The notes beneath the pieces are model-generated. The model made no database searches. It worked only from the letters and a program-made list of their open reading frames with translations, and was not told the origin of the DNA. Of a stretch of DNA of 64,000 nt, positions 8,094 through 16,161 are shown one piece after another (position 1 is the first letter of the stretch; each line of letters starts with the position of its first letter). Source of the DNA: Bacillota bacterium. GTDB taxonomy: Bacteria; Bacillota; Clostridia; Acetivibrionales; JAFADI01. The translations under genes and the position numbers were made by a program. The stretch spans positions 1-64,000 of the forward strand of contig JAFADI010000049.1 of assembly GCA_023424965.1 (NCBI GenBank), in the 5' to 3' direction.

Positions 8094-9629
8094 GTGACCA
8101 GATATCTTTTGGGAATCGATGTGGGCACCACAAATGTCAAGGCCGCAATCTACACGACGGAATTTCTCAAAGAGGCTGAGGCCTTCTCCGAGTACCCTAC
8201 TTATTTCCCCCATACAGGGTGGGCGGAACAAAATGCCGAGCATTGGTGGGCCGCCGCCGTGGACGCTTTAAAAAAGTCCGTGGCCGCTTCCTCCATCAAC
8301 TTGAAAAATATTCAGGGAATATGCGTCAGCTCCCAAGCTCCTGCGGTTCTTCCCGTGGATTGTGACGGGCTTCCCCTGAGGAATGCGCTTATATGGATGG
8401 ACAGAAGGTCTGAAGCGCAGTGCGGCTATTTGAGAAAGCATGTCACCCAGGAAAAGATCGCTTCCATCACAGGGAACAGGGTAGACCCTTATTTTGCCCT
8501 TTCCAAGCTTTTGTGGTTCAAGGAAAAGGAGCCTGGGGCTTACGGCAAAGCCTATAAAATCCTGCAGGTCAACGGATATATAAATTTCAGGCTTACGGGA
8601 CGTTTTACCTGCGACAAGGTCCACGCCAGCCTTATGGGCCTGTATGACGTAAACAGGCTCTCCTGGTCGGAGGAGCTGTGCACCCTGCTGGACCTGAAAC
8701 CGGAACTCCTCCCCCAAGTGTTTGAGGCTACGGATATTATAGGAACGGTGAGCAGGGAGGCTTCTCTTGCAATGGGCCTTCCTGAAGGAATCCCGGTGGT
8801 GGCGGGAAACGTGGATGCTTCTTCTTCGGCTCTCGAAGCGGGGGTGGCAGGCACAGGTGAAGCCGTGGAAATGACGGGGACTTCCACCGTGCTGATGCTG
8901 GGCTGTGACCAATGGCACAGCAGCATCAACCTGGTCTCCATGTTCCATCCCATCAAAGGCCATTCCCTTCTGATCGGTCCCATAAGCTCCACCGGAGCTT
9001 CCCTCAAGTGGTACAGGGACCAGCTGGGTTCCGACGAAAAACGCAGGGCGGCGGAATTGAACATGGATCCCTATAAGTATATGGACCTGCAGGCCGCCGG
9101 AGCGGCTCCCGGGTCCGGCGGCCTTGTGTTTTTGCCCTATATGGCGGGAGAACGCGCTCCCATATGGGACAGCCGCGCCAGAGGAGTTTTTTTCGGGCTT
9201 ACCCACAGCACCACCAGAAGCCAGATGATACGGGCCATCCTTGAAGGTTCTTCCTTCGCCCTGTACCACAACATGGAAGAAGCGGAGAAATCCGGGCTTG
9301 CCGTAGAAAAGCTGCGGGCCGTGGGTGGCGGAAGCGAAAGCCGGCTGTGGCTGCAGATAAAGGCCTCCGTCATAAACAAGCCCGTTGTCACCCTTGCCAA
9401 CTCTTCAAACGGGACCTTCGGCAATATCCTGCTCGCGGGATGTGGAACAAATATCTACGGAGATGTGCGGGAGGTTCTGGAAAAAAACGTAAAATTCAAA
9501 GAAGTATTTCAACCGGATCTCACGCTGCACAAACACTATCAAAAGCTATACAGGGTATACAGAAGCCTTTACGACCACATAAAGGATGACTTCCGGCAGT
9601 TGGAGGAGATAACGCCCGGCGGAGAGTAA
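8094..9629 (+). CDS. FGGY-family carbohydrate kinase (XylB-like)
   Basis: 511 residues from GTG 8094, preceded by GGGGG 8 nt upstream; this start places the ATPase motif LLGIDVGTTNVKAAIYT at the N-terminus. A TTG 10 codons upstream is less likely. The two actin-like lobes are complete: LIWMDRRSEAQ near 99-109, the GNVDASSSALEAGV and MTGTSTVLMLG stretches, and GGGSESRLWLQIKA near the C-terminus. It resembles xylulokinase-like members such as those acting on ketoses. The gene starts 33 nt after the aldolase stop and is followed by a second, divergent FGGY kinase, implying two phosphorylation steps or two substrates in one pathway. Confidence 0.9.
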   Translation: MTRYLLGIDVGTTNVKAAIYTTEFLKEAEAFSEYPTYFPHTGWAEQNAEHWWAAAVDALKKSVAASSINLKNIQGICVSSQAPAVLPVDCDGLPLRNALIWMDRRSEAQCGYLRKHVTQEKIASITGNRVDPYFALSKLLWFKEKEPGAYGKAYKILQVNGYINFRLTGRFTCDKVHASLMGLYDVNRLSWSEELCTLLDLKPELLPQVFEATDIIGTVSREASLAMGLPEGIPVVAGNVDASSSALEAGVAGTGEAVEMTGTSTVLMLGCDQWHSSINLVSMFHPIKGHSLLIGPISSTGASLKWYRDQLGSDEKRRAAELNMDPYKYMDLQAAGAAPGSGGLVFLPYMAGERAPIWDSRARGVFFGLTHSTTRSQMIRAILEGSSFALYHNMEEAEKSGLAVEKLRAVGGGSESRLWLQIKASVINKPVVTLANSSNGTFGNILLAGCGTNIYGDVREVLEKNVKFKEVFQPDLTLHKHYQKLYRVYRSLYDHIKDDFRQLEEITPGGE

Positions 9630-9651
9630 CCCCGGGAGTATGGAGGTTGGT

Positions 9652-11124
9652 ATGTTTTTTTTAGGTGTTGATATCGGTACCACCCGCATGAAAGCGGCAC
9701 TGGCGGACATGCACGAAAATACCGTGGACCTGGCGGCCGCGCCTGTAAAAGTACGGTTCCCCTTTGAAGGCGCATGCGAAATAAATATGGAGGAATTGTG
9801 GCGTACTTTCTGCACACTGACAAAACAGTTGAAAGAAAGGAATCCCCTTATCTGGAATGAAGTCGCCGGAGTGGGCGTAACGGGGCAGGGAGACGGCTTG
9901 TGGCCGCTGGACAGGTACGGGGATCCGGTGAGGAACTCCATTCTCTGGAACGACACCAGGACAAAAAACTTAAAACTAAAGGACCGGGAGCTCATTGACG
10001 AATTGTGCGCCGGCCACTGCGCCAACGTTGTTTATGCGGGCTCCTCCCATATACTGCTGCGGTGGCTGAAGGAAAATGAGCCCCACAGCTTCAAGCGCAT
10101 TTCTTCGGTGCTTCACTGCAAGGATTGGGTGAACTTCAGGCTCACCGGACATCTTGCGACAGACCTTTCCGACGCGTCGACGGCACTGCTGGACGTGAGG
10201 CGCAAGAAATATGTACCCGAGATTTTGGATGCCATGGGCATAAGCGAATGCCGCAGCCTGTTCCCTGAGCCCACAGCCTCCACAACCGTTATCGGAAGGA
10301 TTACAAAGAAGGCCTGCGATGAAAGCGGTATAAACGAAGGCATCCCCGTCATCGCCGGCTCAATCGACACCGCTGCGGTGGCTCTGGGCGCAGGGGTGGA
10401 AGAAGTTGGCCAGGCCTGTACCATTGCCGGCACCACCCTATGCAATGAAATGGTGTTGGAAGTTCACCAGGTGGACTTCAAAAAAGGCCTTATCGTCTGT
10501 CACATTGCAAACGAAAAATACCTGAGTCTCATCGCCACCCTGAGCGGCGCCTCAACCATCGACTGGGTAAAAAGCATGCTGTTTCCCGAGCTTTCCTTCA
10601 AGGAACTGGAGGCCGAGTTGGAAAAGGTGCCCGTCGGCAGCAGGGGCATCGTCTATCACCCCTATTTGTACGGGGAACGGGCACCCTTCCGCAATCCATT
10701 TGCCTGCGGCGGTTTTTTCGGACTTTCTGCAACCCACAGCAAATATGACATGGCACGGTCCGCATACGAAGGCCTCGTCCTGTCCCTGTATGACTGCTAC
10801 CGGTCCCTTCCGCAGATCTACGATTCCGTTTATGTCTCGGGAGGGGGCTCTGCGAGTATACTGCTGTGCCAGATGATTGCCGATTGCCTTGGTAAAAATG
10901 TCCTTCGCCCTTCCTTCGGAGAACTGGGCATCCGCGGCATTGTGTCGGCATTGAAATCGGGCCTGGGAATCCCACGTGAGTCTTCCCGGGCCCGCGGGGA
11001 AAACTGCAGGCTGTTTACCCCCTATGAACCGGAACATAAAAAGTATTTGAAGCTCTATGAATTATTCAAGGAAATGCAGTTCCTCATGCATGATTTCTGG
11101 CTTAAACGCACGGCTTTCCTTTAA
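9652..11124 (+). CDS. FGGY-family carbohydrate kinase (second paralogue)
   Basis: 490 residues from ATG 9652, which has GGAGG 5 nt upstream; the ATG at 9640 overlaps that ribosome binding site and is rejected. N-terminal FLGVDIGTTRMKAALAD, then GVTGQGDGLWPLD, ILWNDTR, SIDTAAVALGAG and VSGGGSASILLCQMIADCLG mark both lobes. It is only distantly similar to the preceding kinase and is closer in character to L-xylulose or erythritol kinase-like members. Last gene of the operon; its stop lies 7 bp from the convergent transporter operon, with no obvious terminator in between, so readthrough antisense RNA is possible. Confidence 0.9.
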   Translation: MFFLGVDIGTTRMKAALADMHENTVDLAAAPVKVRFPFEGACEINMEELWRTFCTLTKQLKERNPLIWNEVAGVGVTGQGDGLWPLDRYGDPVRNSILWNDTRTKNLKLKDRELIDELCAGHCANVVYAGSSHILLRWLKENEPHSFKRISSVLHCKDWVNFRLTGHLATDLSDASTALLDVRRKKYVPEILDAMGISECRSLFPEPTASTTVIGRITKKACDESGINEGIPVIAGSIDTAAVALGAGVEEVGQACTIAGTTLCNEMVLEVHQVDFKKGLIVCHIANEKYLSLIATLSGASTIDWVKSMLFPELSFKELEAELEKVPVGSRGIVYHPYLYGERAPFRNPFACGGFFGLSATHSKYDMARSAYEGLVLSLYDCYRSLPQIYDSVYVSGGGSASILLCQMIADCLGKNVLRPSFGELGIRGIVSALKSGLGIPRESSRARGENCRLFTPYEPEHKKYLKLYELFKEMQFLMHDFWLKRTAFL

Positions 11125-11131
11125 CGGGACT

Positions 11132-12148
11132 TTATTTTGCCGCTGCCTGAGCTTTATCCATGGACCTGCCCCGGGCCTTCTGCACATCCCTTCTTGCCAC
11201 AAGAATCCGCTGGATGATGATGAACAGGCACAGCAAAGCGGCAATAACGATTCGGGTCCACCAGGAATTCAACGTTCCGTCGAACATGATCAGGTTCTGG
11301 ATGATTCCCTGGGTCAGCGCTCCAAACAGGGAGCCTACTACGTACCCTACACCGCCGGTAAGAAGGGTCCCGCCGATAACCGCCGAGGCGATTGCTTCCA
11401 GCTCCATCCCCTGGCCGTGCAGCGAGTATCCCGAAAGTACATACAGGCTGAAGGCAATGCCTCCCAGGGAAGAACAAATACCGCTCAGGGTGTAGATCAG
11501 TATCTTGGTCCTGGCAACGGGAAGCCCCATCAGAAGGGCTGACTGCTCACTGCCTCCGATGGCATATGCCGTCCGGCCGAACTTGGTGTAATGGGCAATA
11601 TAGATGGCGGCCCCCAGGGTCACCAGCGCAATGACAACACCCACGGAGATGAAATTCTCTCCGATGATTTTCAACCGGTAGTGGGCAATGTCATTGTAGG
11701 TCTTGTTGGTAATATTGATGGTTTCGATGCTGATCCAGGCAGCCGCTCCTCTTCCGAAGAACAGTCCCGCCAAGGTTACGATGAAGGGCTGCATTTTGAA
11801 GCACTGTATAAGGGTACCCTGCACCAGCCCGTATACGGCTCCCAGCACGATCATCATAAATATCACCACAAACGGGTCCATCCCCCTGTTCTCAATCAGG
11901 TCGGCGGCAGCCATGCATACAAGGCACAGTACCGAGCCCACCGACAGGTCGATGCCTCCGATGATCAGGACAAAGGTCATTCCTGTGGCCAGGATGATCA
12001 GATAGGCGTTATCGATAAAAAGGTTGAAGAATACCTGCAGGGAGAAAAATGCCGGATATTTGGCCGAGCCTGCGGCAAACAGCAGCACAAATAAGAATAT
12101 GGTTATCAGCATGGGCACGAACTTAGAGTTTAGCTGTAATTTTTTCAT
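11132..12148 (-). CDS. yjfF: Sugar ABC transporter permease, YjfF/RbsC type
   Basis: 338 residues from ATG 12148 (GGAGAGGAGGGG just upstream), a hydrophobic BPD_transp_2 permease with about 8-10 membrane segments. The family loop GMTFVLIIGGIDLSVGSVL is at about residues 62-80. It overlaps the preceding permease by 26 bp and is the last gene of the importer operon. Two different permeases form a heterodimeric channel in YtfQRT-YjfF-type importers, known for galactofuranose uptake in E. coli, and close relatives carry arabinose in some bacteria. Confidence 0.9.
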   Translation of the reverse strand: MKKLQLNSKFVPMLITIFLFVLLFAAGSAKYPAFFSLQVFFNLFIDNAYLIILATGMTFVLIIGGIDLSVGSVLCLVCMAAADLIENRGMDPFVVIFMMIVLGAVYGLVQGTLIQCFKMQPFIVTLAGLFFGRGAAAWISIETINITNKTYNDIAHYRLKIIGENFISVGVVIALVTLGAAIYIAHYTKFGRTAYAIGGSEQSALLMGLPVARTKILIYTLSGICSSLGGIAFSLYVLSGYSLHGQGMELEAIASAVIGGTLLTGGVGYVVGSLFGALTQGIIQNLIMFDGTLNSWWTRIVIAALLCLFIIIQRILVARRDVQKARGRSMDKAQAAAK

Positions 12149-13175
12149 TATGGGCCCCTCCTCTCCTACCGAATGATCCAAAGGCCACGCGCCGGAAATC
12201 CTCTGAAAGCGCCAGGCACAGTACAATTACCACCAGCGACTTGATGAGGGGAAGCACCTGGGAGCTGACTCCGATGGCGTACATGGTGGTGGTAATGCTC
12301 TGCACGATGAGGGCACCGATCATGCTAGCACCCATGGAGAATTTACCGCCGTTCAAGGAGGTTCCCCCCAGGGCCACCGCCAGGATGGCGTCCATTTCCA
12401 TGGCCAGCCCGGCGTTGTTGGCATCCGCCGCCCGTATCAGGGAGGCGATGATCAGCCCTGCAATACCGGCGCAGAAGCCGCAGAAGGCATATACGAGAAA
12501 TTTGATCCGGGTGACGTTGATGCCGGTAAACTTGCTGGCCGTTGCGTTGACACCCGCCGATTCGATAAAGAGCCCCAGGGCAGTCTTTTTTATTGTCAGC
12601 ATGACCACAATCAATACCACCGCTACGATAATGATGGAAAAAGGAATGGGGATACCGGGCACAAAGCCTCCCAGATAGGCAAAGGGTTTGTAGTAAACCG
12701 TCAGTATCTGGCCTTCGGTGACCAGCTGTGCAATTCCTCTTCCGGCGACATACAATATGAGTGTTGCCACAACCGGCTGGACCCCCAGCTTTGCCACCAG
12801 GAATCCGTTCCATACACCTGCGGCGGCGGCAACCAGCAGAGCCACAAAAATAGCTACTGCGAAGGGGTTGACAGGTATTCCCTCAAAGTTTCCTCCGATG
12901 AGGGCGCATATGACCGCCCCCGAAATGGAAGCTACGGAGCCCACGGAGATGTCGATCCCTCCCAGCGCGATGACCAGGGTCATTCCGATGGCCATCAGCA
13001 TGATGGGCGCCGCACGGTTGAATATATCAATGATCCTTCCGAAAAATACCCCATCCTTCATCTCTATTTTCAAAAAGTTGGGTACAAAGATAATGTTGAA
13101 TATCACCATCAGGATTAAAGCCGCAAAGGGCCAGAACAACCTTGATTGTGTAAGGCTTTTCAATTTATACCGCAT
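12123..13175 (-). CDS. ytfT: Sugar ABC transporter permease, YtfT type
   Basis: 350 residues, BPD_transp_2 permease. The hallmark GMTLVIALGGIDISVGSVAS is at about residues 63-82; hydrophobic segments cover most of the rest. GGGGGG seven bases before the ATG is the ribosome binding site. Its start overlaps the ATPase gene by 11 bp and its end overlaps the second permease by 26 bp, so the three are translationally coupled. It pairs with the YjfF-like subunit to form the membrane channel. Confidence 0.9.
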   Translation of the reverse strand: MRYKLKSLTQSRLFWPFAALILMVIFNIIFVPNFLKIEMKDGVFFGRIIDIFNRAAPIMLMAIGMTLVIALGGIDISVGSVASISGAVICALIGGNFEGIPVNPFAVAIFVALLVAAAAGVWNGFLVAKLGVQPVVATLILYVAGRGIAQLVTEGQILTVYYKPFAYLGGFVPGIPIPFSIIIVAVVLIVVMLTIKKTALGLFIESAGVNATASKFTGINVTRIKFLVYAFCGFCAGIAGLIIASLIRAADANNAGLAMEMDAILAVALGGTSLNGGKFSMGASMIGALIVQSITTTMYAIGVSSQVLPLIKSLVVIVLCLALSEDFRRVAFGSFGRRGGAHNEKITAKL

Positions 13176-14691
13176 CTTTCTGCCCCCCTGCTATCGTCTG
13201 CATTACAAAATGTTCGTTCAGGTCATCTCCTGTCAGTTCGGCAATCTTTTCCCTGTCTCTGAATACCGCCATCCGGTTGCAGGTCCTGAGCTCTTCGTCA
13301 AGCTCGGAAGATATGAACACAACGGCGATTCCCTTTCCCGCCAGGTCCACCACCAGCTTCTGTATCTCCGCCTTGGTGCCCACATCGATGCCCCTTGTGG
13401 GTTCGTCCAGGATGAGGAGGTCCGGTTCGGTGGCAAGCCACCGTGCAAGAATGACCTTTTGCTGGTTCCCGCCGCTGAGGTTTTTGATCAACTGTTCCGG
13501 TCCCGCCGTCTTTATGCTGAGGAGCTTGATGAATTTATCCGCCAGCTGTTCCTGCTCTTTTCCTGTCAGGTATCTGCTTATTCCCTTCTTTGCCTGGAGG
13601 GCGAGGATGATGTTTTCCCTGACGGAGAGGTCTCCGATGATCCCTTCGGTCTTCCTGTTTTCGGGACAGAAGGCGATACCGTGCTTGATGGCATCCATCG
13701 GCGATGCCATGGTGACCTTCTTGTTATTGATATAGATTTCTCCCCGGTCTGCCTTGTCCGCGCCGAAAAGCACCCTGGCGGTTTCGGTGCGCCCCGACCC
13801 CAGGAGGCCCACCAGCCCCAGCACCTCGCCTTTATTGACGTCCAGGTCGAAGGGCCTGATGGTTCCCGAATGTCCAACCCCCCTGGCACTCAATAAAGCT
13901 GTCACCTCATCTATGTAATCAACTGCGCCCAGCCCCTTGTTCAAGCTTGCAAGCTCATCGAATTCCTTGCCGATCATCTTTGCCACAAGCTGTACCCTGG
14001 GCAGTTCCGCAGTTTCATATTCCCCTACCAATTCGCCGTTTCTCAGTACGGTAATCCGGTCCGTAACCTCATATACCTGGTCGAGAAAGTGCGTTATGAA
14101 TACGATTCCCAAACCTTCGTTTTTAAGTTTTCTCATCACTTCAAAAAGTTTTTCGACTTCCTGCCTATCCAGACTGGACGTGGGTTCATCCAGTATGAGG
14201 ATTTTTGATGAACTGTCCAGCGCCCTCGCAATTGCAACCATCTGCTGTATGGCCACCGAGTAGCTGTCCAGGGTCTGTGTCACATCGATCTTTATGTTGA
14301 GCTTTTCAAGAGCTTCCGCAGCTCTTTTGTTTATTTCCTTCCAGTCAATTTTCCCGAAGGCGATGGGCTCCCGCCCGATAAACATATTTTCCGCCACGGA
14401 AAGATTGGGGCACAGGTTTATCTCCTGGTACACGGTGCTTATGCCCAGCGACTTTGCATCAAGAGGAGACCTGGGGCGGATGTTTTCCCCGTCCAAAAAA
14501 ATTTCTCCTTCATTCAGCTTTTCGACTCCTGTCAAAACTTTGATCAAGGTGGATTTTCCGGCGCCGTTCTCACCCATCAGGGCGTGAATTTCCCCTGCAC
14601 GGAGCTGGAAATCAACATTCTGGAGTGCCTTTACACCCGGGAAAGTCTTGCATATTCCAAACATCTTCAAAATTGGATTTATTTCAGCCAT
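13165..14691 (-). CDS. ytfR: Sugar ABC transporter ATP-binding protein, YtfR type
   Basis: 508 residues with two fused nucleotide-binding domains, the usual form for CUT2 sugar importers. First domain: Walker A GENGAGKSTL near 39-48 and Walker B LILDEPTSSLD near 165. Second domain: degenerate Walker A GLLGSGRTETARVLFG near 292, signature LSGGNQQKV near 405 and LLILDEPTRGIDVG near 425. It energises the YtfT-YjfF channel. A strong hairpin separates it from the upstream binding-protein gene, which would allow the binding protein to be made in excess. Confidence 0.93.
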   Translation of the reverse strand: MAEINPILKMFGICKTFPGVKALQNVDFQLRAGEIHALMGENGAGKSTLIKVLTGVEKLNEGEIFLDGENIRPRSPLDAKSLGISTVYQEINLCPNLSVAENMFIGREPIAFGKIDWKEINKRAAEALEKLNIKIDVTQTLDSYSVAIQQMVAIARALDSSSKILILDEPTSSLDRQEVEKLFEVMRKLKNEGLGIVFITHFLDQVYEVTDRITVLRNGELVGEYETAELPRVQLVAKMIGKEFDELASLNKGLGAVDYIDEVTALLSARGVGHSGTIRPFDLDVNKGEVLGLVGLLGSGRTETARVLFGADKADRGEIYINNKKVTMASPMDAIKHGIAFCPENRKTEGIIGDLSVRENIILALQAKKGISRYLTGKEQEQLADKFIKLLSIKTAGPEQLIKNLSGGNQQKVILARWLATEPDLLILDEPTRGIDVGTKAEIQKLVVDLAGKGIAVVFISSELDEELRTCNRMAVFRDREKIAELTGDDLNEHFVMQTIAGGQKDAV

Positions 14692-14750
14692 TTCCGACTT
14701 CTCCCTCCATTCATTATGCGAGGGTGCAAGCCCCTCACTATAGAAAATCC

Positions 14751-14787
14751 ACTCCGGGAGCCCCTTTTCGGGGCTCCAGCCTGGAGT
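14751..14787 (-). terminator. Intercistronic hairpin between ytfQ and ytfR
   Basis: Perfect stem GGAGCCCC (14757-14764) / GGGGCTCC (14770-14777) with a 5-nt loop, extended by ACTCC/GGAGT outer arms. It lacks a proper U-run on the minus strand, so it is more likely an attenuator or a 3'-end stabiliser of the binding-protein mRNA than a full terminator. Confidence 0.65.
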
Positions 14788-14825
14788 GGCATTCCGATTT
14801 TGGTTTACCGCTATGAAAGTTAATC

Positions 14826-15842
14826 TTAATACTGACGGCTGGGCAGAGTCTCTTTTGCAACCTCCGCGGGGAATACGCCTTCCTTTGCATAAACGAGCTT
14901 TTCAACGGTTTCACCTTTGGCGAGCTTGTTGATGGTCTCAACCAGTACGGGACCGGTAAGAGGCGAGCATTCTGCCACGCAGTTGATTTCGCCGGCGATC
15001 ATCGCCTCAAAAGCTCCTTTGACACCGTCAACGGAAACAATCTTGATGTCTGTGCCGGGCTTCAAGCCTGCAGCCTTGATGGCCTGGATGGCACCGAGAG
15101 CCATGTCGTCGTTGTGGGCATAGAGCAGATCGATCTTTTCCTTACCCTTCAGCCATGATTCCATTACTTCCTGGCCTTTTGCACGGGTGAAATCACCGGT
15201 CTGGGATTTTATCATCTTGAACTTTGTTCCGTTCATTGTATCGGCCCAGGCCTTGCCGCGGTCAACGGCAGCGCCGGAACCCACGGTTCCTTCCAACTGG
15301 TATACATTTACTTCTGCCTTGTCTTTAAAGCCTAATTTTTCTTCATTGTCTTTCACCCATGTGGCCAGGTCTACGCCTTCCTGGTAGAAGTTCTCCCCGA
15401 CTCTGGCGATCCAGGGCTCGGAACCGTCGGTGGTTTTGATTGATCTATCGACAAGAATCAAAGGAATCTTTGAATCGGCAATTTCTTTAAGAACTGTGTC
15501 CCAACCGGTTTCAACAACGGGGGCCAGGGCGATGTAGTCCACTTTCTGGGCGATGAAGGACCTTAATGCCTTGATCTGGTTTTCCTGCTTCTGCTGTGCA
15601 TCGGAGAACTTCAATTCAAAACCTGCCTTCTCGCAGGCTTCCTTGATTGATTTGGTATTCGCCGTACGCCATTCGCTTTCTGCACCGATCTGAGCAAACC
15701 CTACAACGATCTTCTTGCCAGCGTCGGCTTTGGGTGCATCGGCAGCCGGAGCTTCAGTCTTTGTGCTTCCTCCGCATGCAGCCAGGGTCAGGACCAGGGT
15801 AAGGGCAACCAGGAATGCAATAACTTTTGAAAGTTTTTTCAT
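14826..15842 (-). CDS. ytfQ: Sugar ABC transporter substrate-binding lipoprotein, YtfQ type
   Basis: 338 residues. Signal peptide with lipobox LAAC, Cys23 being the lipid anchor, then a short acidic Ala-rich linker and a type I periplasmic-binding fold. Close to E. coli YtfQ along its length: KKIVVGFAQIGAESEWR, DAQQKQENQIKALRSFIAQK, APVVETGWDTVL, SQTGDFTRAKGQEVMES, LYAHNDDMALGAIQAIKAAG. YtfQ binds galactofuranose; relatives in other bacteria serve arabinose. The neighbouring ara genes favour a furanose pentose or hexose. First gene of the importer operon, with a clear promoter and upstream direct repeats. A paralogue at 17671 shares most of these motifs. Confidence 0.92.
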   Translation of the reverse strand: MKKLSKVIAFLVALTLVLTLAACGGSTKTEAPAADAPKADAGKKIVVGFAQIGAESEWRTANTKSIKEACEKAGFELKFSDAQQKQENQIKALRSFIAQKVDYIALAPVVETGWDTVLKEIADSKIPLILVDRSIKTTDGSEPWIARVGENFYQEGVDLATWVKDNEEKLGFKDKAEVNVYQLEGTVGSGAAVDRGKAWADTMNGTKFKMIKSQTGDFTRAKGQEVMESWLKGKEKIDLLYAHNDDMALGAIQAIKAAGLKPGTDIKIVSVDGVKGAFEAMIAGEINCVAECSPLTGPVLVETINKLAKGETVEKLVYAKEGVFPAEVAKETLPSRQY

Positions 15843-15935
15843 CGGGATTCCTCCTTATTTAATATTAAATTATCATAGCCAGCTTTGGCGATAATTCAAT
15901 CGAACCGGCTATCATTTTTACAACCGTCCATCGGT

Positions 15936-15984
15936 GCCAGGCGGGGTCCGGCAGCTTCTCCCGGGCAGAAGCCGTTTGCCTGGC
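15936..15984 (-). promoter_or_regulatory. Long stem-loop in the ytfQ leader
   Basis: Arms GCCAGGC (15936-15942) and GCCTGGC (15978-15984) enclose a second stem built from GCTTCT/AGAAGC. It lies downstream of the ytfQ promoter, so it is transcribed as part of the 5' leader about 95 nt before the start codon. Role unknown; mRNA stability or leader control are options. Confidence 0.5.
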
Positions 15985-15992
15985 ATGGTCTT

Positions 15993-16021
15993 ATTATATG
16001 GTCGGGAATCCCCATTAACAA
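15993..16021 (-). promoter_or_regulatory. ytfQRT-yjfF promoter
   Basis: Minus strand TTGTTA (16016-16021), 17-bp spacer, perfect TATAAT (15993-15998). The -35 box is imperfect, as expected for an activated promoter, and direct repeats lie just upstream. Confidence 0.72.
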
Positions 16022-16031
16022 TTCATTAACT

Positions 16032-16059
16032 TTTGTGAAGAGTAGACTTTCTTTGTGAA
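16032..16059 (-). promoter_or_regulatory. Direct repeats, candidate YesN-type regulator site
   Basis: Two copies of TTCACAAA on the minus strand (16052-16059 and 16032-16039) start exactly 20 bp apart, about two helical turns, and the nearer copy ends 10 bp upstream of the -35 box. Tandem sites with such spacing are typical of AraC-type activators; the response regulator encoded at 18794 has an AraC-type DNA-binding domain. Confidence 0.5.
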
Positions 16060-16121
16060 TTTGGCGGAAGGTTTGGGGAGGATTTGATAATTTTTTTTGA
16101 AAAAGTTGGATTTTTTATTGC

Positions 16122-16152
16122 AAAAAAAGAACCGCCGCTTTTACGGTGGCTC
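16122..16152 (-). terminator. Terminator of the sensor operon
   Basis: Stem GAGCCACCG / CGGCGGTTC (16144-16152 and 16129-16137 on the plus strand) with a 6-nt loop, followed on the minus strand by seven Ts (16122-16128). It follows the kinase stop by 9 bp. Confidence 0.85.
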
Positions 16153-16161
16153 TCCTCATCT

